From contig NZ_JAUHJR010000001.1 in the NCBI RefSeq assembly GCF_030412915.1, forward strand, positions 186,001 to 250,000: a stretch of DNA of 64,000 bases. Reading direction: 5' to 3'. The translations under genes and the position numbers were made by a program. Under the pieces are notes generated by a model, which was given only the letters and a program-made list of their open reading frames with translations, searched no databases and was not told where the DNA came from. The DNA is from Nocardioides abyssi. Its GTDB lineage: Bacteria > Actinomycetota > Actinomycetes > Propionibacteriales > Nocardioidaceae. This document shows, piece after piece, positions 15,922-23,966 of the stretch; position 1 is the first letter of the stretch, and each line of letters begins with the position of its first letter.

Positions 15922-18533
15922 CGCCCCAGCCGCTGGCGGCGGTCCGCTCGATCAAGGTCAAGCTCGGGCTGCTCGTCGTCGCGAGCGTCCTGGTCGCGAC
16001 CGCGGTCGCCACGCTCGGCCGCGCCGGCGGCGTACCCCCGTGGTTGGGGGTGCCCGTCACGGTGCTCCTCGCGCTCGCCGTGACCCAGCTGCTCGCGACC
16101 GGGATGACCTCGCCGCTGCGCGAGATGACCGCGGCCGCGCGGCGGATGGCGACCGGCGACCACGGCGTGCGGGTGCCGGAGGCGTCGCGCGACGAGGTCG
16201 GGGAGCTGGCGCGGGCGTTCAACACGATGGCCGCCGATCTCGCCGCCGTCGACCGGCAGCGCCGCGAGCTGGTCGCCAACGTCAGCCACGAGCTGCGCAC
16301 GCCGCTCACCGGCATGCGGGCGCTGCTGGAGAACCTCGCCGACGGCGTCGGGCCCGCCGACCCCGCCGCGCTCCGGGCCGCGCTCGGGCAGGCCGAGCGG
16401 ACCAGCCGGCTCGTCGAGGACCTGCTCGACCTCGCCCGCGTCGACGCCGGCCGCGCCCCGCTCGCCCCGCAGCCGGTGCGGCTCGGCGCGCTGCTGGCCG
16501 ACGCGGTCGCCGAGGCCGAGGTGCTCGGCCGCCCGGTGACGTACGCCGTCCGCGTCTCGCCGCCCGACCTCGTCGTCGCCGCCGACCCCGCGCGCCTCCA
16601 CCAGCTGGTCGCCAACCTCCTCGACAACGCCTCCCGGCACAGCCCCGCCGGCAGCACCGTGCGGGTGGAGGCGGCGCAGGAGGAGGCGGCGTACGTCGTC
16701 GAGGTGCACGACGCCGGGCCGGGTGTGGCCGCGGCCGACCGGGAGCGCGTCTTCGAGCCGTTCGGCACCCTGGCTGCGGGCGGCGTCGCCGGTGGCGGGA
16801 CCGGTCTCGGGCTCGCCATCGCGCGCTGGGTGACCGACCTGCACGGCGGGACCATCGGCTTCGTCGAGCCCGAGGGCGGGCGGGGTGCGCGGGTGCGGGT
16901 CGTGCTGCCGCTGTCCCCGCCGGAGCGGGTGGCCGACGAGCCGGCCGGGTCCTCGGGTCTCGAGACGGTGGCTGCACCACCGCCTCGACCGGCCGAGACA
17001 CCGCCCGAGGGACCGCCGGCTGAGGGACCGCCGGCCCAGGGGGCGGGCGGGACCGGGCTGCTGGACGACCTGTTCGGCGGGTTCTGGCCCGCTCGGGGGG
17101 TGCCGGCGCGGGTCGGCCTGCTGCTCGGCGCGGTGCTGACCGGGGTGCTCGCGGCCGCGCTGCTGCCGGAGCGGGCGCTGGGGCTCGGGACGTTCGTGGT
17201 GCTCCTCGCCGCGGGCGGCGTGCTCGTGGCTGCCACCCCGCACCGGCGGGACCCGTGGACGCTGACCTGCGCGGGGCTGTGCCTGCTGCTCGCGGCCACG
17301 ACGCTCGTGCGCGACGCCGAGTGGGTGGTGGTGCTGTGCCTGCTCGCCGGCGTCGCGACCGCGCTGTGCGGGGTGACCCGGCCGCGGACCGCCGCCGGGA
17401 TCGTGCTGACCGGGCTGGCGTGGCCGCTGGCCGGGCTGCGCGGGCTGCCGTGGCTGGGCCGCACCGTCGGCGCGCTGACCGGCCGGGGCCAGGGCGCGGC
17501 GGTGCTGCGCACGGTGGTGTGGTCGGTGCTGGGTCTCGTCGTCTTCGGCGCGCTGCTCGCCTCCGCGGACGCCCTGCTCGCCGAGTGGGTCGACGCGGCG
17601 GTCCCGGACCTGACCTCCGACCTGCTGGTGGCCCGGGTGTTCCTGACCGTCGCGGTCGGCGGGGTGGTGCTCGCGGCGGCGTACCTCGCCCTCGACGCGC
17701 CCCGCGTCGACCGCGCCGCCGGCGCCCCGCGACCGGTGGGGCGGCGGTTCGAGTGGCTGGCGCCGGTGCTCGTGGTGGTCGGGGTGTTCGCGGTCTTCCT
17801 CGCCGCGCAGGCGACGGTGGTGCTCGCCGGGCACGACCACCTGCGGCGGACGACCGGGCTGACCTACGCGGAGTACGTCCACCAGGGCTTCGGGCAGCTC
17901 ACCGTCGCCACCGCGCTCACGCTGCTCGTCGTGTGGGCGGCTGCCCGCAAGGCCCCCCGTGCGACCGCAGCCGACCGGGCCTGGCTGCGCGGCGCGCTCG
18001 GGCTGCTGTGCCTGGAGACGCTGGTCGTCGTCGGCTCGGCGCTGCACCGGATGCACCTCTACCAGGAGGCCTACGGCTTCACGGCGCTGCGGCTGCTCGT
18101 CGACGTCGTCGAGGGGTGGCTCGGGCTGCTCGTCGTCGCCTCGCTGGTCGCGGGGGTGACGCTGCGCGCGGCGTGGTTCGCCCGGTTCGCGCTGGTCAGC
18201 GGGGTCGTCGCGCTGCTCGGGCTGGCGATCGTCGACCCCGAGGCGTGGGTGGCCGAGCACAACCTGGAGCGGTACGCCGACACCGGCCGCGTCGACTGGA
18301 CCTACCTCCAGGGGCTCTCCGACGACGCCGTCCCCGCGCTGGTCGACGGCACCGCGGACCTCACGCCCCGCGAGCGGGCGTGCGCGCTCCTCGGCCGCCC
18401 GGGGACCGGGGCCGACGACGACCTGGGGGAGTGGAACCTGGCCCGGTCGCGCGCGGCCGACGCGCTCGACGGCGTACCCGTCGGCGGCGTACCTGTCGGC
18501 GGAGCGGCTGGGTCCTGCCCCGGGCAGGACTGA
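15918..18533 (+). CDS. Sensor histidine kinase fused to a DUF4153/DUF4173 membrane domain
   Basis: This 871-residue fusion starts with two membrane segments (about 15-33 and 41-61, almost no extracellular loop). A HAMP domain (63-115), a HisKA domain with phospho-acceptor His124 in 'ANVSHELRTPL' and an HATPase_c domain follow ('NLLDNASRHS', 'DAGPGV', 'GTGLGLAIARW'; to about 335). A Pro/Glu linker (about 336-375) leads to a second half with roughly ten hydrophobic segments typical of DUF4153/DUF4173, including 'MHLYQEAYGFTALRLLVDVV', and a soluble tail. GTG 15918 overlaps the regulator stop. Kinases with a normal length end near residue 340, so the whole second half is an addition. The linker DNA contains a copy of the dispersed palindrome (16956-16990). 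What the DUF domain senses or transports is unknown. Confidence 0.9.
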   Translation: MTPQPLAAVRSIKVKLGLLVVASVLVATAVATLGRAGGVPPWLGVPVTVLLALAVTQLLATGMTSPLREMTAAARRMATGDHGVRVPEASRDEVGELARAFNTMAADLAAVDRQRRELVANVSHELRTPLTGMRALLENLADGVGPADPAALRAALGQAERTSRLVEDLLDLARVDAGRAPLAPQPVRLGALLADAVAEAEVLGRPVTYAVRVSPPDLVVAADPARLHQLVANLLDNASRHSPAGSTVRVEAAQEEAAYVVEVHDAGPGVAAADRERVFEPFGTLAAGGVAGGGTGLGLAIARWVTDLHGGTIGFVEPEGGRGARVRVVLPLSPPERVADEPAGSSGLETVAAPPPRPAETPPEGPPAEGPPAQGAGGTGLLDDLFGGFWPARGVPARVGLLLGAVLTGVLAAALLPERALGLGTFVVLLAAGGVLVAATPHRRDPWTLTCAGLCLLLAATTLVRDAEWVVVLCLLAGVATALCGVTRPRTAAGIVLTGLAWPLAGLRGLPWLGRTVGALTGRGQGAAVLRTVVWSVLGLVVFGALLASADALLAEWVDAAVPDLTSDLLVARVFLTVAVGGVVLAAAYLALDAPRVDRAAGAPRPVGRRFEWLAPVLVVVGVFAVFLAAQATVVLAGHDHLRRTTGLTYAEYVHQGFGQLTVATALTLLVVWAAARKAPRATAADRAWLRGALGLLCLETLVVVGSALHRMHLYQEAYGFTALRLLVDVVEGWLGLLVVASLVAGVTLRAAWFARFALVSGVVALLGLAIVDPEAWVAEHNLERYADTGRVDWTYLQGLSDDAVPALVDGTADLTPRERACALLGRPGTGADDDLGEWNLARSRAADALDGVPVGGVPVGGAAGSCPGQD
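16956..16990 (+). repeat. Copy of the dispersed 35-nt palindrome inside the kinase gene
   Basis: This 35-nt stretch matches the plus-strand repeats at 287 and 492 in 29 of 35 positions. Of the six differences, four fall in two paired sets (positions 4/32: T-A to C-G; 15/23: T-A to G-C), so both stems of the hairpin are kept. The other two lie in the loop or a spacer. It is translated in frame as part of the linker between the kinase and DUF4153/4173 halves. Confidence 0.7.
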
Positions 18534-18809
18534 GCGTCGCGGGGCACGACGACCGGGCGCGCCGTGGGACTTGACCGACGGAACTCACGCTGGACCGACG
18601 AACCTTCATCGGTCCAGCGTGAGTTTCCTCGGTCCAGTCGACAGGTCCCTCGGTCCAGTCGACTGTTCCTCCGGTCAACCGGTGAATCAGTCGACCTGAC
18701 CGACGAAGCCGTCCCCAGAGACCACTGACCAGCAACGTCCCCGCGGCCGGCGGCGTACCCCACCTGGGGCACGTCGCCAGTCGATCCCGCCGACGGCGGG
18801 TCGGCGCGC
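18534..18809. repeat. Non-coding gap with long inverted repeat and 21-bp direct repeat
   Basis: I see no gene between the kinase stop and the helicase promoter. A perfect 17-bp inverted repeat (18582-18598 and 18609-18625, core CACGCTGGACCGA) encloses a 10-nt loop. The sequence CTCGGTCCAGTCGAC then occurs twice (18628-18642 and 18649-18663, 21 bp apart), reusing the GGTCCAG core of the inverted repeat. The hairpin could end the two-component transcript; the additional copies suggest a small repeat family or a protein-binding array. Confidence 0.65.
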
Positions 18810-18815
18810 TACAGT
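18810..18815 (+). promoter_or_regulatory. -10 box, probable helicase promoter with long leader
   Basis: TACAGT at 18810-18815 has no start codon at leaderless distance, so a transcript starting near 18822 would carry a leader of about 186 nt before TTG 19008. I see no leader peptide or known riboswitch in it. Confidence 0.4.
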
Positions 18816-19007
18816 GGAACGGCCGGACCGCGACGTGCGTCTCGTCGTCGCGACCGGAGCCGCGGCCACCGACCGGTGGTCGCCCGATCCACACCGCGTG
18901 CGGACGTCTGCCTCGCCAGCCGTCTCCTCGCCCCCGCAGCAGCGGCCGGCAGCGCGTGCGGTGTCGGTGTCCCGCCGTGCGCTGCACGGCACCGGGAGGA
19001 GAAGGCT

Positions 19008-21155
19008 TTGGCTCGAGGAGGCCAGCGCCGGACCGGCGCGCCCCGCAACGCCCCGCGCCGTCGTGCGCGTGAGCTCGACAACGAGGGACTGATCCCGGTC
19101 CTGGCCCGCGCGGTGCGCGAGGTCGAGGCCAGCGCCCAGCGCGGCGCGGTCAGCCCGTCGGCGCGCACGAAGTTCCAGGTCGTCGCCCTGCTGGCCCGCG
19201 AGGAGCGGACCCGGGTCAAGACCGACACCGAGGCGACGGAGGCCCAGCGCGCCGAGCAGCTCAAGCGGCTCGACGGCATCGGCACGATCCTCGCCAAGAC
19301 CACCGCCCGCGACACCTCGCTGCTCTCGCTGCTCGCCGAGGACGCTCACGTCTCGGAGTCCGCGCAGGAGCTGCGGCTGCGGATGCTCCGCGCCGCGGGC
19401 AAGGAGCCCGACCCGGAGCCCGAGCCGGAGGACGACGCGCTCGCCGCGGCCCCCGTCCCCGAGCGCCGCATCCCGCAGTCGGTCGTCGCCCGCCAGTTGG
19501 CCAACCCGTTCCTGCCGCCCGACTTCAGCGTCGCCGAGGCCCGCAGCAGCCGCCCTCGCCGCCTGGCGACGTGGGAGCTGCTGGGCCCGCTCTTCCGCTC
19601 CTTCGAGTACGCCGGCGGCGGCGCCGTGTCGTGCATGCCGCTGCCCGACCTCGACGACGTCGCGGGCGACGTGAAGCTGCCCGGTGACCGCGAGCTGATG
19701 CCGCACCAGGCGCAGCTGGTCGCCTCCGCCGCGCGCGGGCACCGCTCCTTCCTGCTGGCCGACGAGCCGGGCCTGGGCAAGACCGCGCAGGCGCTGCTGG
19801 CCGCGCAGGCCGCCGAGGCGTTCCCGCTGCTCGTCGTCGTCCCGAACGTCGTCAAGACCAACTGGGCCCGCGAGGCCGGCCTGTGGGTGCCCAACCGCCC
19901 GGTCACGGTCATCCACGGCGACGGGGAGAACGTCGACGGCTTCGCCGACATCGTGGTCGTCAACTACGAGGTGCTCGACCGCCACGTCGGTTGGCTGGGC
20001 GACTTCGGCTTCCGCGGGATGGTCGTCGACGAGGCGCACTTCATCAAGAACAAGACCTCCCAGCGCTCCCAGCACGTCCTGCAGCTCTCGGACCGGATCC
20101 GCCAGCGGATCGGCCGGCCGCTGATGATGGCGCTGACCGGCACCCCGCTCATCAACGACATCGAGGACTTCCGGGCGATCTGGCAGTTCCTCGGCTGGAT
20201 CGACGACAAGCGGCCGCTCGGCCGGCTGATGGACGCCCTCGAGGACACCGGGCTCACCCCGGCGGACCCGCCGTTCTACCCCGCGGCCCGCCGCTGCGTC
20301 ATCGACATGGGCATCGTGCGCCGCCGCAAGGTCGACGTCGCCGCCGACATCCCGGCCCGCCGGGTCGCGGACCTGCCGGTCGAGCTCGACGACGAGGCCG
20401 GCCGCTCGATCCGCGCCGCCGAGCGCGAGCTCGCGCGCCGCCTCGTCGAGCGCTACGACACCGCGCTGGCCACCCGCACCTCGGGCGCCACGGTCGAGGG
20501 CATCGACCACGAGCTCGTGCGCCGGGTCGCGACGTGGGAGCGCGAGGACACCACCGACAACACCTCGGGCGAGAACGTCTTCGGCATGATGCGCCGCATC
20601 GGCCAGGCCAAGGCCGGGCTCGCCGCCGACTACGCCGCCCAGCTGGCGCGCAACGTCGGCAAGGTCGTGTTCTTCGCCAAGCACGTCGACGTCATGGACG
20701 TCGCGGAGGAGACCTTCGCGCGCCGGGGGATCAAGTACTCCTCGATCCGCGGCGACCAGACGCCCAAGGTCCGCCAGCGCAGCATCGACGCCTTCGTCGA
20801 GGACCCCGACGTCGAGATCGTCGTCTGCTCGCTCACTGCGGCGGGCGTCGGCCTCAACCTGCAGGTCGCCTCGAACCTCGTCCTCGCCGAGCTCTCGTGG
20901 ACCGACGCCGAGCAGACCCAGGCGATCGACCGCATCCACCGCATCGGCCAGGAGGAGCCGGTCACCGCGTGGCGGATCATCGCCGCGCAGACCCTCGACA
21001 CCCGGATCGCCGAGCTCATCGACAGCAAGGCCGGCCTGGCCGCCCGCGCGCTCGACGGCTCCGACGAGGAGCTGCCCAACAGCGCCGACGTGCAGCTCGA
21101 GGCGCTCGTCTCGATGCTCACCGATGCATTGGTACGCCGCGGGGACGCCGCCTGA
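19008..21155 (+). CDS. SNF2-family DEAD/DEAH-box helicase
   Basis: This 715-residue ATP-dependent DNA translocase-like protein begins with about 200 residues that I cannot assign ('MARGGQRRTGAPRNAPRRRARE', then an acidic helical region). The SNF2_N ATPase core follows: 'LMPHQAQLVASA', Walker A 'ADEPGLGKTAQ', 'VVNYEVL', DEAH box 'VVDEAHFIKN' and 'ALTGTPLIND'. Helicase_C has 'KVVFFAKHVDVMDV', 'CSLTAAGVGLNLQ' and 'QAIDRIHRIGQ'. TTG 19008 is preferred because GGGAGGAG lies 6-7 nt before it; a frame extending to 18876 has no such site. The following lipoprotein gene overlaps its stop. Role (repair, recombination or chromosome maintenance) is not evident. Confidence 0.9.
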   Translation: MARGGQRRTGAPRNAPRRRARELDNEGLIPVLARAVREVEASAQRGAVSPSARTKFQVVALLAREERTRVKTDTEATEAQRAEQLKRLDGIGTILAKTTARDTSLLSLLAEDAHVSESAQELRLRMLRAAGKEPDPEPEPEDDALAAAPVPERRIPQSVVARQLANPFLPPDFSVAEARSSRPRRLATWELLGPLFRSFEYAGGGAVSCMPLPDLDDVAGDVKLPGDRELMPHQAQLVASAARGHRSFLLADEPGLGKTAQALLAAQAAEAFPLLVVVPNVVKTNWAREAGLWVPNRPVTVIHGDGENVDGFADIVVVNYEVLDRHVGWLGDFGFRGMVVDEAHFIKNKTSQRSQHVLQLSDRIRQRIGRPLMMALTGTPLINDIEDFRAIWQFLGWIDDKRPLGRLMDALEDTGLTPADPPFYPAARRCVIDMGIVRRRKVDVAADIPARRVADLPVELDDEAGRSIRAAERELARRLVERYDTALATRTSGATVEGIDHELVRRVATWEREDTTDNTSGENVFGMMRRIGQAKAGLAADYAAQLARNVGKVVFFAKHVDVMDVAEETFARRGIKYSSIRGDQTPKVRQRSIDAFVEDPDVEIVVCSLTAAGVGLNLQVASNLVLAELSWTDAEQTQAIDRIHRIGQEEPVTAWRIIAAQTLDTRIAELIDSKAGLAARALDGSDEELPNSADVQLEALVSMLTDALVRRGDAA

Positions 21156-21616
21156 TGCGCCGGTCCCTGCCGGTGCTGTCCGTCGTCGGCCTGCTCGCGC
21201 TGGCCGGCTGCTCGTCTGAAGAGCCGCCGGTGCTCGGCGCGGACGGCTCCGGCGACTTCGCCCGTGAGGCGAAGGTGACCGCCACGCTGCGGACCGTCGA
21301 CCCCAAGGCGGGACCGACCGGCCCCGCGGTGGGTTCGGCCCGCGCGCAGGCGGTCCAGGACGGCACCCGCCTCGAGGTGCGGCTGCGCGACGCCGAGCCG
21401 GGCAGCTGGGCCGTGCGCGTCGCGCCGGGCAGCACCTGCGAGGACGGCACCGAGGGTGACTCCGTCCCCGACGTGCCCGACCTCACCGTCGAGGACGACG
21501 GCCGCGGCCTGCTCGACACGACCGTCGACGTGCCGCTCGCCGACCTCGCCGGCGGTGCCGCGCTGCTGTTGGCCGGCCCGACCGGCCCTGTGTGCGGGGT
21601 GCTGGCCGACTACTGA
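21155..21616 (+). CDS. Small secreted lipoprotein of unknown function
   Basis: This 153-residue protein has a lipoprotein signal peptide (lipobox 'LALAGC', Cys20) followed by 'SSEEPPVLGADGSGDFAREAK'. The mature part is beta-rich with 'LEVRLRDAEPGSWAVRVAPG' and two further Cys, faintly like Cu/Zn superoxide dismutase-like folds, but the copper/zinc His ligands are missing, so I do not assign that activity. ATG 21155 shares one base with the helicase stop (TGATG), so the two are co-transcribed although no functional link is obvious. Confidence 0.75.
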   Translation: MRRSLPVLSVVGLLALAGCSSEEPPVLGADGSGDFAREAKVTATLRTVDPKAGPTGPAVGSARAQAVQDGTRLEVRLRDAEPGSWAVRVAPGSTCEDGTEGDSVPDVPDLTVEDDGRGLLDTTVDVPLADLAGGAALLLAGPTGPVCGVLADY

Positions 21617-21699
21617 GGACGACGTTCGGCGCGACTTAGGGGACCCGGCGCGGGGTAACGGTCGGCCACTGACGTCGACCGGACAGCGAGGTGGCCCCC

Positions 21700-22815
21700 A
21701 TGGAGCCGCGGACCGTGGGGGTGGAGGAGGAGCTCCTCCTCGTCGACCCCGAGACGCGCGAGCCGGTGCCCGGCGCCCAGCGGGTGCTGGCGCGGGGTTC
21801 CGACGAGCTCGACCGCGAGCTCTTCCGCCACCAGGTGGAGGTGCAGACCCCGCCGGTCACCGACCTCGACGAGCTGCGGGCCCAGCTGGTCCGCGCCCGC
21901 CGGCTGGCCGGCGAGGCAGCCGAGCGAGCGGGCCTGCGCACGGCGGCGAGCGGCACCAGCCCGCTGCGCGGTGGTGAGCCGGAGGTGACGCGCGACGACC
22001 GCTACCTCGACATGGCGGAGCGGTACGGCGAGGTCGCTCGGCCCGAGGGCACGTGCGGCATGCACGTCCACGTCGCCATCGATTCTCCCGAGCAGGGGAT
22101 CGCGGTGGTTGACCGGCTGGTGCCGTGGCTGCCGGTGCTGCTCGCGGTCACCGCGAACTCGCCCTACCACTCCGGCCGCGACACCCGGCACGCCTCCTGG
22201 CGCTCGCAGGTGTGGTCGCGCTGGCCCAGCGCCGGACCGACGGAGCCCTTCGGCACCCTCGAGCGCTACCGCGAGGTGGGGCGGCTGCTGGTCGCCTCGG
22301 GCGCGGCACGCGACGACGCAATGCTCTACTTCGACGCCCGGCTCTCCGCCGACCACCCGACGGTCGAGGTGCGGGTCGCCGACGTGTGCACCGACCCCGA
22401 CGACGCCGTGCTGGTCGCGGCGCTCGTGCGTGCGCTCGTCACCCACGTGGCCGCGTGGCACGACGCGGGCGCCACCGGACCGCTGCACGGCTGGCCGGAC
22501 GAGGGCGTGTGGCGCGTCGAGCTGGTGCGCGCCGCGCAGTGGCGGGCCTCGCGCTACGGCCTCGCCGACCGGCTGCTCGACCCGTGCAGCGCCGAGCCGG
22601 TGCCGGCGCGCGACGTGCTGACGACGCTGGTGGGGACGGTGCGCGAGGAGCTCGAGGCCGCGGGCGACCTGGAGCTGGTGCACCACGGCGTCGAGCGGGT
22701 GGTGGCCGCCGGTGGCGCGCCGCGGCAGCGGGCGGCGTACGAGCGCGGTGGCGGCGAGCTGGCCGCGGTCGTCGACGACCTCGTCGCGCGGACCAACGCC
22801 TGCTGGCGGGACTGA
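21700..22815 (+). CDS. Carboxylate-amine ligase, YbdK-type glutamate-cysteine ligase family 2
   Basis: This 371-residue protein belongs to GCS2, the family of ATP-dependent carboxylate-amine ligases that includes E. coli YbdK and the mycobacterial EgtA branch. Key blocks are 'VGVEEELLLVDPETREPVP', 'ELFRHQVEVQTPP', 'GTCGMHVHVAI' and 'TANSPYHSGRDTRHASWRSQ'. True substrates are unknown for most members; some have weak glutamate-cysteine ligase activity. ATG 21700 was chosen over GTG 21691 because a GCGAGG site stands about 8 nt before it. It is a single gene after an 83-bp gap. Confidence 0.9.
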   Translation: MEPRTVGVEEELLLVDPETREPVPGAQRVLARGSDELDRELFRHQVEVQTPPVTDLDELRAQLVRARRLAGEAAERAGLRTAASGTSPLRGGEPEVTRDDRYLDMAERYGEVARPEGTCGMHVHVAIDSPEQGIAVVDRLVPWLPVLLAVTANSPYHSGRDTRHASWRSQVWSRWPSAGPTEPFGTLERYREVGRLLVASGAARDDAMLYFDARLSADHPTVEVRVADVCTDPDDAVLVAALVRALVTHVAAWHDAGATGPLHGWPDEGVWRVELVRAAQWRASRYGLADRLLDPCSAEPVPARDVLTTLVGTVREELEAAGDLELVHHGVERVVAAGGAPRQRAAYERGGGELAAVVDDLVARTNACWRD

Positions 22816-22843
22816 CCCGGCCGCGGACGGTCACCGGACCCCC

Positions 22844-22978
22844 ATGACCACCGAGCCGCTCATCCCCGAGCCCGTCACCGACCCGAACCCCGACGTCGTC
22901 CCCAGCACCGACCCGGCGACCGACCCGGTCCCCACGCCCGACGCGCCGCCGACCGAACCCGCCCCTGCCGGCGTCTAG
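22844..22978 (+). CDS. Small Pro/Asp-rich protein (44 aa)
   Basis: This tiny frame starts at ATG 22844 and encodes an acidic low-complexity peptide ('MTTEPLIPEPVTDPNPDVVP...') dominated by Pro, Asp, Thr and Glu, with no aromatic residue or Cys. The composition resembles the small acidic proteins encoded at 39616-41368. No strong ribosome-binding site is seen, so it may be chance. It lies between the ligase gene and a membrane-protein gene on the same strand. Confidence 0.4.
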   Translation: MTTEPLIPEPVTDPNPDVVPSTDPATDPVPTPDAPPTEPAPAGV

Positions 22979-22996
22979 GCCTGTCACCATGCGGGC

Positions 22997-23686
22997 GTGA
23001 CCGCCGCGCCCCTCCCGGACGACCCGATCGGCACGCCGGGCTACCTCCGCGCGCCCACGCACCCGCGCCTGGTGCGGGCGCTGCTCGCCACGCTGGCGGT
23101 GGCCGCGAGCCTGCTCGTCCTCGGGGCGCCCGTCTGGTTCTTCATGCACGGCAGCGCGTCGGGCTGGACCGACGAGCGGGTCGTCACCGTCCGCGTGCCG
23201 GCCGACGCCGAGTGCCGCACCGGCCCGCCGCCCGGCAGCCCGCAGACCTGCGACGCGATCTGGCAGGAGGGTGGCGCCGAGGTCGAGGGCGAGGTCAGCG
23301 ACCGCTACGGCGGCCCCGCGCCCGAGCCCGGTGACTCGGTCGAGGCGCGGGTGGTCGACGACGGGCTGGCGTTCACCGGCTACCAGGGCGTGCTGCTGCG
23401 CTGGGCGCTCGTCGCGCCGTACCTCGCCCTCGGCGGCCTGCTGCTCGCCGTCCTCGCGGTGGCCGGCCTGGTCCGGTTCGACCCGCGCTGGTCCGGCACC
23501 CGCACCGACCTCCCGCCCGCGGCCCCTCCGGCGCGGGCGACGCCGGCGGTCAGAACAGCCCGCGAGACCCCAGCAGCCGGTCGACGGAGATCCGCAGCGC
23601 CACGCGCTCAGGGTTCTCGCGGGGCTGGCGGTAGCGGGAGGCATACCGCTCGACGGCGCGCGCCACGTCGTCGGCACGGTCGGTGA
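22997..23686 (+). CDS. Hypothetical two-membrane-segment protein
   Basis: This is a 229-residue protein of unknown function. A first membrane segment lies at about residues 31-54, then an extracytoplasmic domain of about 80 residues with two Cys ('AECRTGPPPGSPQTC') and a second membrane segment at about 138-158, after which 'RFDPRWSGTRTDLPPAAPP' begins a disordered tail. The final 46 residues are Arg/Ala/Gly-rich and lie antisense to the next gene, overlapping it convergently by 137 bp. The tail may be a read-on after loss of an earlier stop. The start is GTG 22997. Confidence 0.65.
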   Translation: MTAAPLPDDPIGTPGYLRAPTHPRLVRALLATLAVAASLLVLGAPVWFFMHGSASGWTDERVVTVRVPADAECRTGPPPGSPQTCDAIWQEGGAEVEGEVSDRYGGPAPEPGDSVEARVVDDGLAFTGYQGVLLRWALVAPYLALGGLLLAVLAVAGLVRFDPRWSGTRTDLPPAAPPARATPAVRTARETPAAGRRRSAAPRAQGSRGAGGSGRHTARRRAPRRRHGR

Positions 23687-23966
23687 CCACGGCGGTCCCC
23701 TCCAGCGTGGACCAGCGGGCGCCGTCGACCTGGCAGATCGCGACCGCTCCCGGGGACCGCAGGTTGCGGGCCTTGCGGGAGTCCGGGCCGGTGATGACCC
23801 AGGCGCACTCCTGCTCGAGGTCGAGCGCGCAGCCGACCGGCACGACGTGCGGGCGGCCGTCCGGCCGCAGCGAGGTCAGCGTGCACAGGTGCCGCTCGGT
23901 CCACATCTCGGCGAGTGCGGGCGGCATCGAGGCGAGCCCGGACGAGGCCGGTGACCAGCTGGTCAC
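23550..23966 (-). CDS. PPOX-class split-barrel flavin/F420-dependent protein
   Basis: This 138-residue split-barrel protein belongs to the actinobacterial PPOX class, many of which use F420 or FMN to reduce small molecules. Typical features are 'MWTERHLCTLTSLRPDGRPHVVPVG', 'ARNLRSPGAVAICQVDG' and 'TLEGTAVVTDRADDVARAVERYASRY'. GTG 23966 overlaps the TGA of the upstream TspO-like gene (GTGA), suggesting coupled translation; a later ATG at 23924 is also possible. The 3' end is overlapped by the convergent membrane-protein gene. Confidence 0.85.
   Translation of the reverse strand: MTSWSPASSGLASMPPALAEMWTERHLCTLTSLRPDGRPHVVPVGCALDLEQECAWVITGPDSRKARNLRSPGAVAICQVDGARWSTLEGTAVVTDRADDVARAVERYASRYRQPRENPERVALRISVDRLLGSRGLF

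Noticed and set aside
21155-21616. Lipoprotein as a Cu/Zn superoxide dismutase
   Set aside because: General beta-rich pattern only; the metal-binding His residues of the family are absent.
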